Source of the DNA: Sipunculus nudus
Taxonomy: Eukaryota; Annelida; Sipuncula; Golfingiida; Sipunculidae
Length of the DNA: 64,000 bases
Assembly: GCA_026874595.1 (NCBI GenBank)
Contig: CM049306.1
Span: forward strand, 65,850,019-65,914,018
Direction: 5' to 3'
The position numbers and the translations under genes were made by a program. The notes beneath the pieces are model-generated. The model was not told the DNA's origin. It worked only from the letters and a program-made list of their open reading frames with translations, and made no database searches. Below are positions 48,661-58,400 of this stretch, piece by piece. Every line of letters starts with the position of its first letter. Positions within the stretch are counted from its first letter, which is position 1.

Positions 48661-48889
48661 AACATGTTGAAACCATATTATGATAGAAATAGCACATCAG
48701 ATGTTGTACAAAATGTTACTGCTGTTAATTGTGTAAACACTGACCCTGACCCAGTTAAAGTAGATACTGATTGTAAGTGTGATGTAGACATTCAGTGTGG
48801 TACAGTACTATTAAAAAACTCAGACGTGCTTAAAAACCTGGATACCAAACTGTCACACCTTACCGCACAAGGACAACAAGACCTCAAGA

Positions 48890-49640
48890 ACCTGCTGTGG
48901 AATTATGAACATTTGTTTGGTGACATTCCAACGCGAACTAACATGTTGTGCCATGACGTCGATGTTGGCGAGGCAAGCGCAGTCAAGCAACATCCATATA
49001 GACTGAATCCAGAAAAGCAAAAGTATTTACAGAATGAGATTCAATATTTGCTGGACAATGATTTTATTGAACCTAGTAACAGTAACTGGAGTTCACCATG
49101 TATTCTTGTGCCAAAACCTGATGGAAGTTACCGTACAGATTATCGAAAACTGAACTCTGTCACCAAGACTGACACGTTCCCGATTCCGAGGATCGATGAT
49201 TGTATTGATAGAGTCGGTAACTCCAAGTTTGACTTGCAAAAATGATTCTGGCAAGTTCCGCTGACAGAACGAGGGAAAGAAGTGTCCGCATTTGTAACGC
49301 CGCAATGACTGTACCAGTATAAAGTTATGCCGTTTGGCATGAAGAACTCGCCAGCCACTTTCCAGCGCCTCATCCATATGGTTGTCAAGGTCATTCAGGG
49401 CTGCAACGCATATATTGATAACCTCATCGTGTACAGCGACACCTGGGAGAAACATCTGCAAATTATTCGCAACCTCTTCGAAAGACTTAGTGCAGCACTC
49501 CTGACCGTCAGCTTAGTGAAATCTGAGTTTTGTCATGCACAAGTAACATTTTTGGGTCATATTGTAGGGCAGGGTCAGGAAAAACCTGTTGATGCTAAGA
49601 TTAGTGCTATTTCTGCATTTCCTAGACCAGAAAACAAAAA
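48890..49640 (+). pseudogene. Fossil reverse transcriptase region
   Basis: Typical Ty3/Gypsy blocks in order: YRLNPEKQKYLQNEI, NSNWSSPCILVPKPDGSYR, TDTFPIPRIDDCID, VMPFGMKNSPATFQRLIH, AYID..IVYSDTWEKHL, and the VTFLGHIVGQGQ thumb-side block. These match the palm and fingers of retroelement reverse transcriptases. Part of the broken element. Confidence 0.93.
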
Positions 49641-50215
49641 GCAAATAATGCGTTTTCTTGGTATGGTTCGGTACTACGGGAAGTTTTGTCTAAATTTAGC
49701 TGCTGTAGCTGAACCTTTGAATGATTTGTTAAAGAAGAAACAAAAGTGTGTATTGAATGTTCAGTGTGAAAATGCATTTCAGAATTTGAAAGCAGTTCTG
49801 CAAGGTTCACCAGTTTTAGCAGCTCCAGACTTTTCAGTACCTTTTAAGTTAGCTGTAAATGCCAGTGATACTGCTGCAGGTGCTGTGTTGTTACAAGAAG
49901 GCAATGATGGCATAGGTCATCCAATTTGTTATTTCTCAAGAAAGTTTAATGCAAACGAGAAAAACTACTCCACTTTTGAAAAAGAATGTTTGGCTTTGAT
50001 TTTGGCGTTGCAACATTTTGAAGTTTATGTTACTTCATCAGTCAGGCCTATCATTGTCTTCAGTGATCACAATCCCCTCACGTTCATGAACAAGTTGAAG
50101 TGTAAAAATCAAAGATTGTTGAGATGGGAGTTTGTTCTTACAGGAATACAATCTTGGTATCATACACATTAAAGGGAAAGACAATGTACTTGCTGATTGC
50201 TTATCGAGATGTTTA
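49640..50215 (+). pseudogene. Fossil RNase H region
   Basis: After KKQIMRFLGMVRYYGKF comes the RNase H domain: VPFKLAVNASDTAAGAVLLQ, HPICYFSRKFN, NYSTFEKECLALILALQHFE, VFSDHNPLTFM. The pol region ends near the signature ADCLSR at about 50,190-50,215. No envelope gene follows. Confidence 0.9.
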
Positions 50216-50300
50216 TGAAATGTTGTAAACAAGATGTTAATGTAATGTTGTAGATAAGATGATTTTGAGATGTTGTAAAAATTTAAGTGATTGTGATCGC

Positions 50301-50333
50301 AAAAAGAAAGTTTTCCGTGAAAACTTTCTTTTT
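50301..50333 (+). other. 15-bp stem hairpin just before the polypurine tract (fossil element)
   Basis: Arms AAGAAAGTTTTC and GAAAACTTTCTT flank the loop CGT, extended by A/T pairs to about 15 bp. It is placed between the end of pol and the polypurine tract. An RNA-structure role is possible but untested. Confidence 0.75.
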
Positions 50334-50340
50334 TCTTACT

Positions 50341-50350
50341 GGAGGGGGAG
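50341..50350 (+). other. Polypurine tract of the fossil element
   Basis: GGAGGGGGAG directly abuts the start of the 3' LTR (TGTTACAGG), the expected position for plus-strand priming. Confidence 0.9.
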
Positions 50351-51113
50351 TGTTACAGGTGCTATATTGTGTGACACGGGCATAACTCGTGTTGTTGTTA
50401 CATTCCGTACCGGTTGAACTCTCGTTGTCATGTGGGCCTTGAGTTTTCATGCTTGGTCGTGGGTCACATGATTAGCCTGGTGTGTGTAGAGACCCACGGC
50501 TATGTCTTTCTAGAGAATTCCTGAAACGCGTGTTTACTGTTGAGTAGAGACCTTATAGACTGTGCTAGAAGTAGAAGGTTCCCGGCTTAGGGTGTGAAGG
50601 TATATAAAGGGCTGTTTTTTAGAACCAGGGGGCAGACACCAGAGCAGATTCAAGCGGACGCAGAAGCGTGTGTCAGGACCTTATCTGACGAATGCGGCAA
50701 TTAAAGATTTTCCAAGAACTTTCCTGGATTTTATACATTTTGACTTCAGTTTACTTTCTGTGTTGTTGCAAGAACTTTCCACTGGACTGTCATTCTCCGA
50801 GAGCTTACATTCAAAGGACTTATTTTGGTGACACTGTTGGTATCCAGGTATTGTACCATTATCTGTGATTGTATTGACTTGTTGCTATAACGCTGTTTCA
50901 CTGTATAATTGTATTGATTAAGTGTATTGTATTCTTAGGGTTGTTTTAGGTTAAAATTATAGTTATTTGTTAACAAAAAACCACTGACTTCTTTATTTAT
51001 TCGCCTAGACATTTCCCGCTGCCTAGTGTTACAGAATCTGATTTTTTTTGTTTCCATTGCAAAATTTGTGTTCATCATGCATACGTGATCTGTTTATATT
51101 AGGTTCCGTAACA
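50351..51113 (+). repeat. 3' LTR of the Gmr1-like fossil
   Basis: 763 bp, TGTTACAGG...CCGTAACA, about 95% identical to the 5' LTR by eye. It is followed by the target duplication TAGT and then the rest of the interrupted family R repeat. Confidence 0.95.
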
Positions 51114-51117
51114 TAGT

Positions 51118-51315
51118 CGCTGTCGACTACCCGTATTCTAGTTTTAAAATGTCCTGGCCCGAAACTTGCAGGTCCGATACGTCCATTTTGCTGAAATCAT
51201 AATGACTAAGGGAATATATGCAGGTCATATGAGGATCAATAATAAATTTTAAAAATAAACCTCCATTCATACTCCAAAACTTTGCACAGGTTATCATTAG
51301 GCCTGTAGGCCTTGT
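51118..51315 (+). repeat. 3' end of the family R repeat interrupted by the LTR element
   Basis: Ends TTTGCACAGGTTATCATTAG GCCTGTAGGCCTTGT, nearly the same as 62,748-62,783. The paired AGGCCT palindromes separated by GT form the terminal hairpin, followed by TTGT and a T-rich flank. Confidence 0.7.
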
Positions 51316-51900
51316 TTAAAAGTTTTAACACATTTTTTTTTCTCTCTCTATTTTTGAGACCTTCAAATATGTGGTCGTCGGTTAACAAGGCACAGATTGT
51401 AACCGTTTGTCCTAGTTTCTTCTTACTTGAAATCCAGGGAGGTCTGTGAAAAATATCCATGGAACCTTGAAATTAGGTCTCTGTTACCCATATTTTCTGA
51501 GCTATGGGGCTCATAAGCACCCCTTAGAATAATTGAAAAATTTGATACCAAAGTAGGGCACAAATCATAACCATTGAGCCCAGAATCTTCTATCTTGATA
51601 TCCAGAGAGTTCCTCAAAAGTTCTCCTCAGAAACCTGAAATTTGTCCACTGTGACCTATATTCTCAGGGTTTTGGGGTATGTTTGAACACCCCAGAAATA
51701 ATGCAAAATACACACCAATTGCCGGATTCCTCAGGAAAGGCTGGTTGGATTGTCATCAAATTTGCTTACGGGTCTTGATGAACTTTAGCTAATATACATG
51801 AACGATGATGCCACCTACATTATCTTAATAAGTTGCCTGTGCAAGCACATATTGTCAACATGTCAGTCGGCTGAGCGTCATAACTCAGGGGTCACTTGTT
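51316..51900 (+). repeat. Family P repeat, 3' portion
   Basis: Carries the 340-bp core type (CTCTATTTTTGAGACCTT, GTTAACA.GGCACA.AT, GAAATTAGGTCTCTGTTACCC, GAGCTATGGG) and ends CGGCTGAGCGTCATAACTCA GGGGTCACTTGTT. That is a degenerate form of the family P 3' end. Its 5' part is not adjacent; the R insertion at 51,315 appears to interrupt it. Confidence 0.7.
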
Positions 51901-52913
51901 TATATAAACTGTATTTCATCCTGTTTTGTACTAGGCTTTATGTATTGTTTATTGATGTTTTCATGAACATAAGATCTTTCTGCTGGAAGGTACAGATGAG
52001 ACTAACTTCATGTACGCGTCCGATTGCTGATGTATACAGCAAAGACTAGCTTTCAATTTAAATCATAAGATTTGGCAAGATGCATGTAAAGCAAGCTGGC
52101 ACTAAGTTTGACTAAAGTTTTCTTTAATTACAATTGTGTTTAACTATGTCATTGATGTATATATATAAATATGAGTTGTAGTTTATTATATTGTGTTGTG
52201 TATTAGTGCTGCTGCAATGGACTTACGAATTAGTACGATGCCAAGACTGGGGGCAAGGGTCTACTGCACTGTGGTGGAAAACAGGCACGGAAATTTAAGC
52301 AAAGGAAGCACCTCGGGGGGGGGGGGGGTCGGGAAGATAATAATGTCTCCCCAGAGGGCAAGATGCTTGGGCATCCTATTGCTATTCAGTCAATGAACTG
52401 ATGCAATGAATATTTGAGAAATATGTACTATAATATGAATTTGCATATTTTTTTTTATAAAAAGATATATTCACATAATTTGTCATTTATATTATTAATA
52501 TAATTAATTTATATACTTGTATTTTTTCATGCCAAATCTTGTTCTTCTGGGATAAATGTATCAATATAAATTAGGCATTGGTATACACATATTTATATAG
52601 GTTCATATTGAGTACTCTATATGTATTTAAAAAAAGAAAATCATTCTGATTTTCTTTTTTATCATGGGTGATGTGCAAGTGTAAGATTTGGCACGATAGG
52701 CTGTTTATTCTTGTTATTTCATGTCACACTAAATGAGTTTAATCAGTATAGCGGGTCGAGTTCACCTTACCTGTCTTGACAATGGAATGAATGGGGTAAT
52801 GATTTTGGTTATATCCCAATGAGAGAGCAAGAACAAAAGCCAGGGTATAATTATGTGGGACAGATTCCTTTTAGCCACTCTGCACTGAGGATACTTTTTA
52901 TGTATTGACTTTT
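51901..52913. other. AT-rich interval, no supported gene
   Basis: No recognisable coding or repeat architecture apart from a G-run of about 15 at 52,314-52,328. A 67-codon open frame across this G-run is not credible as a gene. Confidence 0.5.
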
Positions 52914-54077
52914 TAGCGAACCTGTGAGTTTATGCAATGGTGTGGCGTCGCCCGTCGTCTGTCATCCGTTATCTGTTAGTTAACCCAGACTATCTTGAAA
53001 ACGGCATCACCAAATTTTATGCAAAAAATTAGTCATCTCAAAAACTTTATCGGATTTTGCATAATTTTTGGCTAACTGCATTTTCTTAAATTTTATAGGA
53101 AAAAACCTAAAAATCTTTAAAAATCTTCTTCTCTGAAACTATTCAGCCAAATTATTCCATATTGCACAGAAATGATTCCTGGAACAATCTCTCTCTAGTT
53201 TGTTCGATTGGTTTAGGTTATGTGATTTTTGGCCGAGTTACAGGAAGTTGAACTTAGTCATCTGTCCAAAAAAGCATACTAAAATCTCAGAAACGGCTGA
53301 GGCTATCATCATAAAATGTTATGCCAATGTTGGTCACATGAGTCATTTCTGAATTTAAGGTATTGGTGGCAACACCTGCATCGGCCTTTTTAGTAGGAGG
53401 GTCATCAAGGCCCGTATCACTGACGGCTACAAAAAACTTCTTCTCTGAAACCATACGGCCAAATTGTTTAATATCGCACAGAACTGATCCTATAAGGTAG
53501 TGCTTTCTGAAGTTTGTTCAAATGGTCTCAGTTCAGTGACTTTTGGTTGAGTGATGGGAAGCTGAATTTAGTCATATGCCATAACAGCCTATTTTAGCTC
53601 AGTGGCTACAAACATCTTTTTCTAAAAAAAACACTGGGCCAGATTCTTAAATATCACATTACTTATCCTTGGATGTTGATAATTAAAGTTTGTTCAAATG
53701 GTTTTGGTTCAGTGATTTTTGGCTGAGTTATGGGAAGCTGAACTTAGCCATCTTGCTGTATTTTCCCATATGAGTTATAAACCTGCAAAACGTTTTTTGA
53801 CTGACGACACTGAGGCCAGTTTGTTTAATATTTTACAAGAATAATCCCCTGAATAATTCTTATAATAAATTGTCTTTTATGATTCCAAAGAATGAATTTT
53901 GGCTGAATTATAAAGATTGAATTGAGTCATCAAAAAAGCTTTTAAAAAATGTAGATTTATGATTTTAGATATCATCTGTACATTAACTCATAATTTCTCA
54001 GGAATAGCAGGGGCTACCATCCCACGATTTGATGCAATTATCTGTTACATATCAAATGTTGTGGGATTCAGCTTTTT
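52914..54077 (+). repeat. Family R repeat, 5' end and tandem body
   Basis: Starts after TTTT with AGCGAACCTGTGAGTTTATG CAATGGTGTGGCGTCG, followed by CCGTCGTCTGTC-type sequence. The body repeats a unit (TCTGAAAC.AT.C.GCCAAATT.TT, CACAGAA.TGATCC, GTTTGTTC.A.TGG, GATTTTTGGC.GAGT.A..GGAA) around 53,130, 53,440, 53,620 and 53,800. It is interrupted or terminated by the family P element at 54,078. Confidence 0.75.
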
Positions 54078-54659
54078 TAGCTCAGCTGACTGTAAGTCAT
54101 CTGAGCTATAGTTGTGGTCCGTTGTCCGTCCATCTGTCCGTCCGTTAGACTGGCACGTTTTGAACTGTTAGACCTACAAATCCAAAATTCAGCATACTGT
54201 TAAATGCCCCCAAAATCTCCTACCATAATGAAAATTTGGTCAATATGTGTTCGTTCCTTCGAGATATTTAGGAAAAAACTCAAATTTCCAATGAAAACCT
54301 ATTATCACACTTCAGGACTGCCTTATATCAAAACCACTTATCTGTTTTTCTTAATATTTACCAGAAGTAATCTCTTATATATTTCCTATATACATGCCAG
54401 AAATTAAGTCTGTTAAATGTAAATTCACTAAGTTATGGGCCCGAACATAATGGACTTTGTAAAAAATCAGGTAAATATATACTCACCTTACATGAAAAAT
54501 TTTGGAACTAGAGACTATTTTTCCAAGTATATCACTTTGTTTAATTAGGATTCAATTGTTTACCCCAATTAGATATGAATTTCGTAAATTTTTCAAGTTA
54601 TTAGCATAAAATTAAATCAGTACCTTAAATTTTGCCAAACTTTGACCATTGCACATTTT
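54078..54659 (+). repeat. Family P element a, 5' part (interrupted by element b)
   Basis: Starts TAGCTCAGCTGACTG; the first 29 bases can fold back (AGCTCAG..GA / CTGAGCT). The body matches 58,401-58,980 and 59,165-59,665 (CACGTTTTGAA, CCCCAA.ATCTCCTACCA, CACTTCAGGACTGCCT, AAAACCACT.ATCTGTTTTTC). It stops inside TTTGACCATTGCACATTTT, where element b begins, and resumes at 56,533. Confidence 0.85.
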
Positions 54660-56532
54660 TAGCTCAGTTGACTGTAAGTCATCTGAGCTATAGCGATCAC
54701 TCTTTGTCCGTCGTCCGTCTGTCTGTCCATTAACCAGGCAAAATTCGTAACCACTGGACCTAGAATCTTGTAACTTGAGATTCTGAGAGGTCCATTAAAA
54801 ATCTCCTTGGAAACCAGAAATTAGGTCTCTGTTACCCATATTCTTCGAGCTATGGGGCCCCAAAGTACCCCCCAGAATAGTAAAAAATTTCATACAAAAA
54901 CTTCAATATCTCATTAACTACATCCCTGATGGTCATGATTTTTTGCACACATATTGATCATGAGATGTTCCATCAGTTCCTGCAGACTGGTGGCGTGTAT
55001 TTTTCGATTTTTACGAATAGTTTTCTCTATTTTTGAGACCTTTAAAAATGTAAACATCTGTTAACAGGGCACAAATCGTATAGACTGGACCTAGAATCTT
55101 CATTCTTGACACAGTGAGAGACCTATGAAAAGTCTCCATGGAAACCTGAAATTAGGTCTCTGTTTCCCATATCCTTTGAGCTATGGCACTCCAAAGTACA
55201 GCTCAGAATAATGAAAAATTTGATACAAAACTGAAGTATCTGAACAACTAATGCAGAGATCACCATAATTGTTTGCATGGATATTGATTATGGAGTGTTT
55301 CATCAGTTTCTGCAGACTGGTGGCACCACCTGTATTTGTTCAGCCTTTTTTACGAATTATTCTATTTTTGAGTCCTTTAAAGATATGAACATCTGTTAAC
55401 AGGGCCCAAATCATAACAACTTGACCTAGAATCTTCATTCTTAACACACTGGAAGACCCATGAAAAGCCTCCATGGAAACCTGAAATTAGGTCTCTGTTA
55501 CCTATATCCTTTAAGCTGTATGGCTCCAAAATACCCCCCATAATAATGAAAAATTTGATACAAAAACTGCAGCATCGCAATAACTACAACACTGATGCAT
55601 GGTCATGATTTTTGGCATACATATTGATCATGAGTAGCTTCATCAGTTTCTGCAGACTGGGTGTGCCACCTCTATTTTTTTTCAAATTTTTACGAATTTT
55701 TTTTCTCTATTTTTTAGACCTTTAAAGAATAGGTTATCTGTCAACAGGGTATAAATCGTAACAACTGGACCTAGAATCTTCATTCTTGTCATGCAAGGAG
55801 GCCCATGAAAAGTGTCTGTGGAAACCTGAAATTAGGTCTCTGTTTCGCATATCCTTCAAGCTATAGGACTCCGAAGTATCCCTCAGAATAATGGACAATT
55901 TGATACAAAAGCTAAAGTATCTAAACAACTAATGCAGAGATCACCATGTTTCTTTGCATGGATATTGATTATGGAGTGTTTCATCAGTTTCTGGAGACCG
56001 ATGGTGCCACCTATATTTTATTCAATTTTTCGATTTTTTTTCCTCTATTTTTAAGACCTTTAAGGATGTTGCCATCTGTTAACGTGGCACAAATTGTAAC
56101 AACTGGACCTAGAATCTTCATTCTTGTCATGCAAGGAAGCCCATCAAAGTGTCTGTCGAAACCTGAAATTAGGTCTTTGTTACCCGTATCCTTCAGGCTA
56201 TAGGACTCCGAAGTATCCCTCAGAATAATGGAAAATTTGATACAAAAGCTGAAGTATCTGAACAACTAATGCAGAGATCACCATGATTCTTTGCATGCAT
56301 ATTGACCATTAAGTGTTTTTATTAGTTTCTGCAGACTGGTGGAGCTACCTGTAATTTTTACGCATTTTTTCTCTATTTCTGAGATATATAAATACAGACA
56401 CAATCTTGGCCTGTTGGTTAATCTGTTTGATGCTGCAGTTGAATGGGGATATACTACCATTCAGATGATAAAAATTTCCTTTAGCGAATCTCTTCCCATT
56501 CAGCTGAGCGTCATGACCCATGGGTCACTTGT
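54660..56532 (+). mobile_element. Family P element b: complete nested Helentron-like non-autonomous element
   Basis: 5' end TAGCTCAGTTGACTGTAAG, CCGTCGTCCGTCTG tract, about five tandem core units (~340 bp; CATCAGTTTCTGCAGACTGG at 54,971, 55,301, 55,641, 55,982, 56,321), and 3' end CAGCTGAGCGTCATGACCCA TGGGTCACTTGT with the 14-bp palindrome TGACCCATGGGTCA (56,513-56,526). It lies exactly between the two halves of element a and between T residues, with no target duplication evident. There is no coding capacity. Terminal hairpin, tandem core and T-T insertion fit Helentron-associated or pearl/CvE-type elements. Confidence 0.85.
54971..56345 (+). repeat. Tandem core of element b, ~340-bp units
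   Basis: Landmark spacing is 330, 340, 341 and 339 bp. Each unit has TGCAGACTGGTGG(C/T), TTTTTGAGACCTTTAAA, GTTAACAGGGCACAAATCGTA, CTAGAATCTTCATTCTTG, CTGAAATTAGGTCTCTGTT and AATGCAGAGATCACCAT-type blocks. Units are several to many percent diverged, so this core is older than the 1,274-bp satellite. Confidence 0.85.
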
Positions 56533-58382
56533 TTTCATGTGAGGTCTATTGATTTAATTTTCACATTACGTAAACATAAGTATTTAATTTGTTGCAATCT
56601 GAAATTTGAAAATAAAAGCTTGAAAATTAGGCAAATTATTGATATTTTTCGTGAGGCTCATTGCTTGGTCCAGATGCAGGGTCCCACTCCAGGTCACTGG
56701 AAGTCAGCTATGCCAGGGTTTCTGATTTATTACAGTCACTGGGGGAGATCCCCTGCTGTGACAGGTGTACAGTTATTCTCATATCACCACCCCAATCACA
56801 CCCCTCCGCAAACCCAACCCACCAAGTGTTATGCAGTAATTGTTATTGTTTTCACTGTATCTCCTTAATTGTAATGCTGTTTCCACTCCGATATGCAAAA
56901 ACTTTCCTTGAAAAAAAATAACTCAAGGTGTAATCCAGAAGATGCCATGTTGTGTTAATGTAGTATTTTTAAAGAAATTAATTTCCTTTTAAATGATTGT
57001 AACAAATATAATTAAACCCATCAGTATGCTTACATTATTAAAATATGAAGTAAATTATGAATAAATAAAGGCATATTTTAAAATTGTGAAATCTGAATCA
57101 AGTATTATATTTATATATTTATTGTTTTGCAAATTGATTTTGTGGTAAAAAATAAATAAACATTTGTATGCATGATGTTGTCTGACAAGATTGAGATTTA
57201 TGATGATGCAATTTAGAATTATGAATCAACTTTTATATTCAGATATATATGTTATATTGGAAATGTATAGAAATATAAACATAAAAAAAAGTGATAAAAA
57301 ATTAGGATCTAATACAAACATGTGTTTTATTATTTTCCTAGAGATAAGGCTTTGTTTGCCCTGTATGTATATGTGTTGTTTATCCCACCATCTCCACCCC
57401 CCCCCCCCCTGCTGCCATTTATTCCTGTGCACTGGGACATTAGTGTTTTTTGCAAATGTGTAAAATTTATTTAATTGAAAAAATAATAGGATCAGAAAAA
57501 ATAAAGATCTTATTGAAACATATTCTTGCCTTACGAGAATGGAACATAAAGTGATGAGCTCTGTCCATCATCTCTCCGATATTATTAAATATGTATAAAT
57601 TATGAAATTTCTGCTATAAGCACCGTTGAAATAATTTTCATATGCTGCATGTGTTTGGAATTAAGCTATATTAGTCTGAAATTTGAAAGCAAATTATATA
57701 TGCAGTTGTGTATTATTGCGATGGTAAACTTAAAAGAAAATTGATATAATAAATAAATTAAGAAATAATTGAAACCACATATTATCAGCTTTGTTTGTCT
57801 ACCAGTCTGTCTGTCCTTTTTTAAGTATTAAGTAATTATGAATGAACTTTTTTATCCTGTAAGCTTTGTTGATTTAAGTGAAATCCTATGTATATACATT
57901 ATAATAATACAGAGATGTTGTAACTCCCACCATTCATCAACCCCCCCCCCCCCCCCACCACCACCAAGTCCTTTTATCTGTGGACTGGAGACATTAGTTA
58001 TATTTCAACTGTAAACATTTCATAAAATAAAAAAATAACATATATTAAATAATATATATTATAAAAGATTCAATTGAACAAATTTGTAAATTACTGAAAT
58101 GTCAACAGTTAATCAAAAAGCCATCTAATGTTCAATTGAATAGTACAGATCATTTGTTCACAAACTGCTCACATGCTTCAGTTTTAACATTAGGAAACAC
58201 ATGGTCAGGTCACAAAATATTATTTGCAACAATTTCTTGCTCATCAATACAAACCAATCATATAAACCAACCATGGCCTATATTACCTCTTCCTCTTACA
58301 CTTTATCTCCATTTGATATTATTTTAGATTTTTACCTTCAAAGTCAACTTCAGCTGAGCACAGTGACCCATGGGTCCCTTGT
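56533..58382 (+). repeat. Family P element a, 3' part
   Basis: Opens TTTCATGTGAGGTCTATTGA T, which lines up with TTTCCTGTGAGCACTGTTGA T at about 59,670 in element d, and so continues element a across the insertion. It ends CAGCTGAGCACAGTGACCCA TGGGTCCCTTGT (58,351-58,382). Excluding element b, element a is about 2,430 bp, close to element d (2,508 bp). It contains two diverged C-tract segments (57,390-57,490 and 57,915-58,040). Confidence 0.75.
57380..58040. repeat. Duplicated C-tract segment inside element a
   Basis: Two copies share CCCACCAT, a run of 13-16 C (57,397-57,409 and 57,941-57,956), TTTAT.C.TGTG.ACTGG, GACATTAGT and an AT-rich tail ending AAATAA. They are about 540 bp apart and strongly diverged. 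Confidence 0.6.
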
Positions 58383-58400
58383 TTGCTATCTGCAATTTTT

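Larger units (their letters stand above)
44449..51113 (+). mobile_element. Gmr1-like Ty3/Gypsy LTR retrotransposon, fossil (broken)
   Basis: Complete in outline: 5' LTR, tRNA-Pro-like primer site, gag, protease, integrase, reverse transcriptase, RNase H, polypurine tract, 3' LTR, with a 4-bp target duplication TAGT (44,445-44,448 and 51,114-51,117). The integrase lies upstream of the reverse transcriptase, the reverse of normal Gypsy order; this is the mark of the Gmr1 group. The internal region is broken in about half a dozen places. I count roughly 35 substitutions plus a few indels between the two LTRs, near 4.5% divergence. That is a middle-aged insertion, several million years at commonly assumed invertebrate rates. 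It landed in a family R repeat. Confidence 0.95.

Noticed and set aside
50301-50333. A rho-independent bacterial terminator
   Set aside because: The hairpin followed by T-rich sequence looks like one, but it lies inside a eukaryotic LTR fossil just before the polypurine tract.
53580-53620. A further family P start at TATTTTAGCTCAGTGGCTAC
   Set aside because: Only the first ten bases match the P 5' end. The fold-back and CCGTC tract are absent and R body sequence continues.
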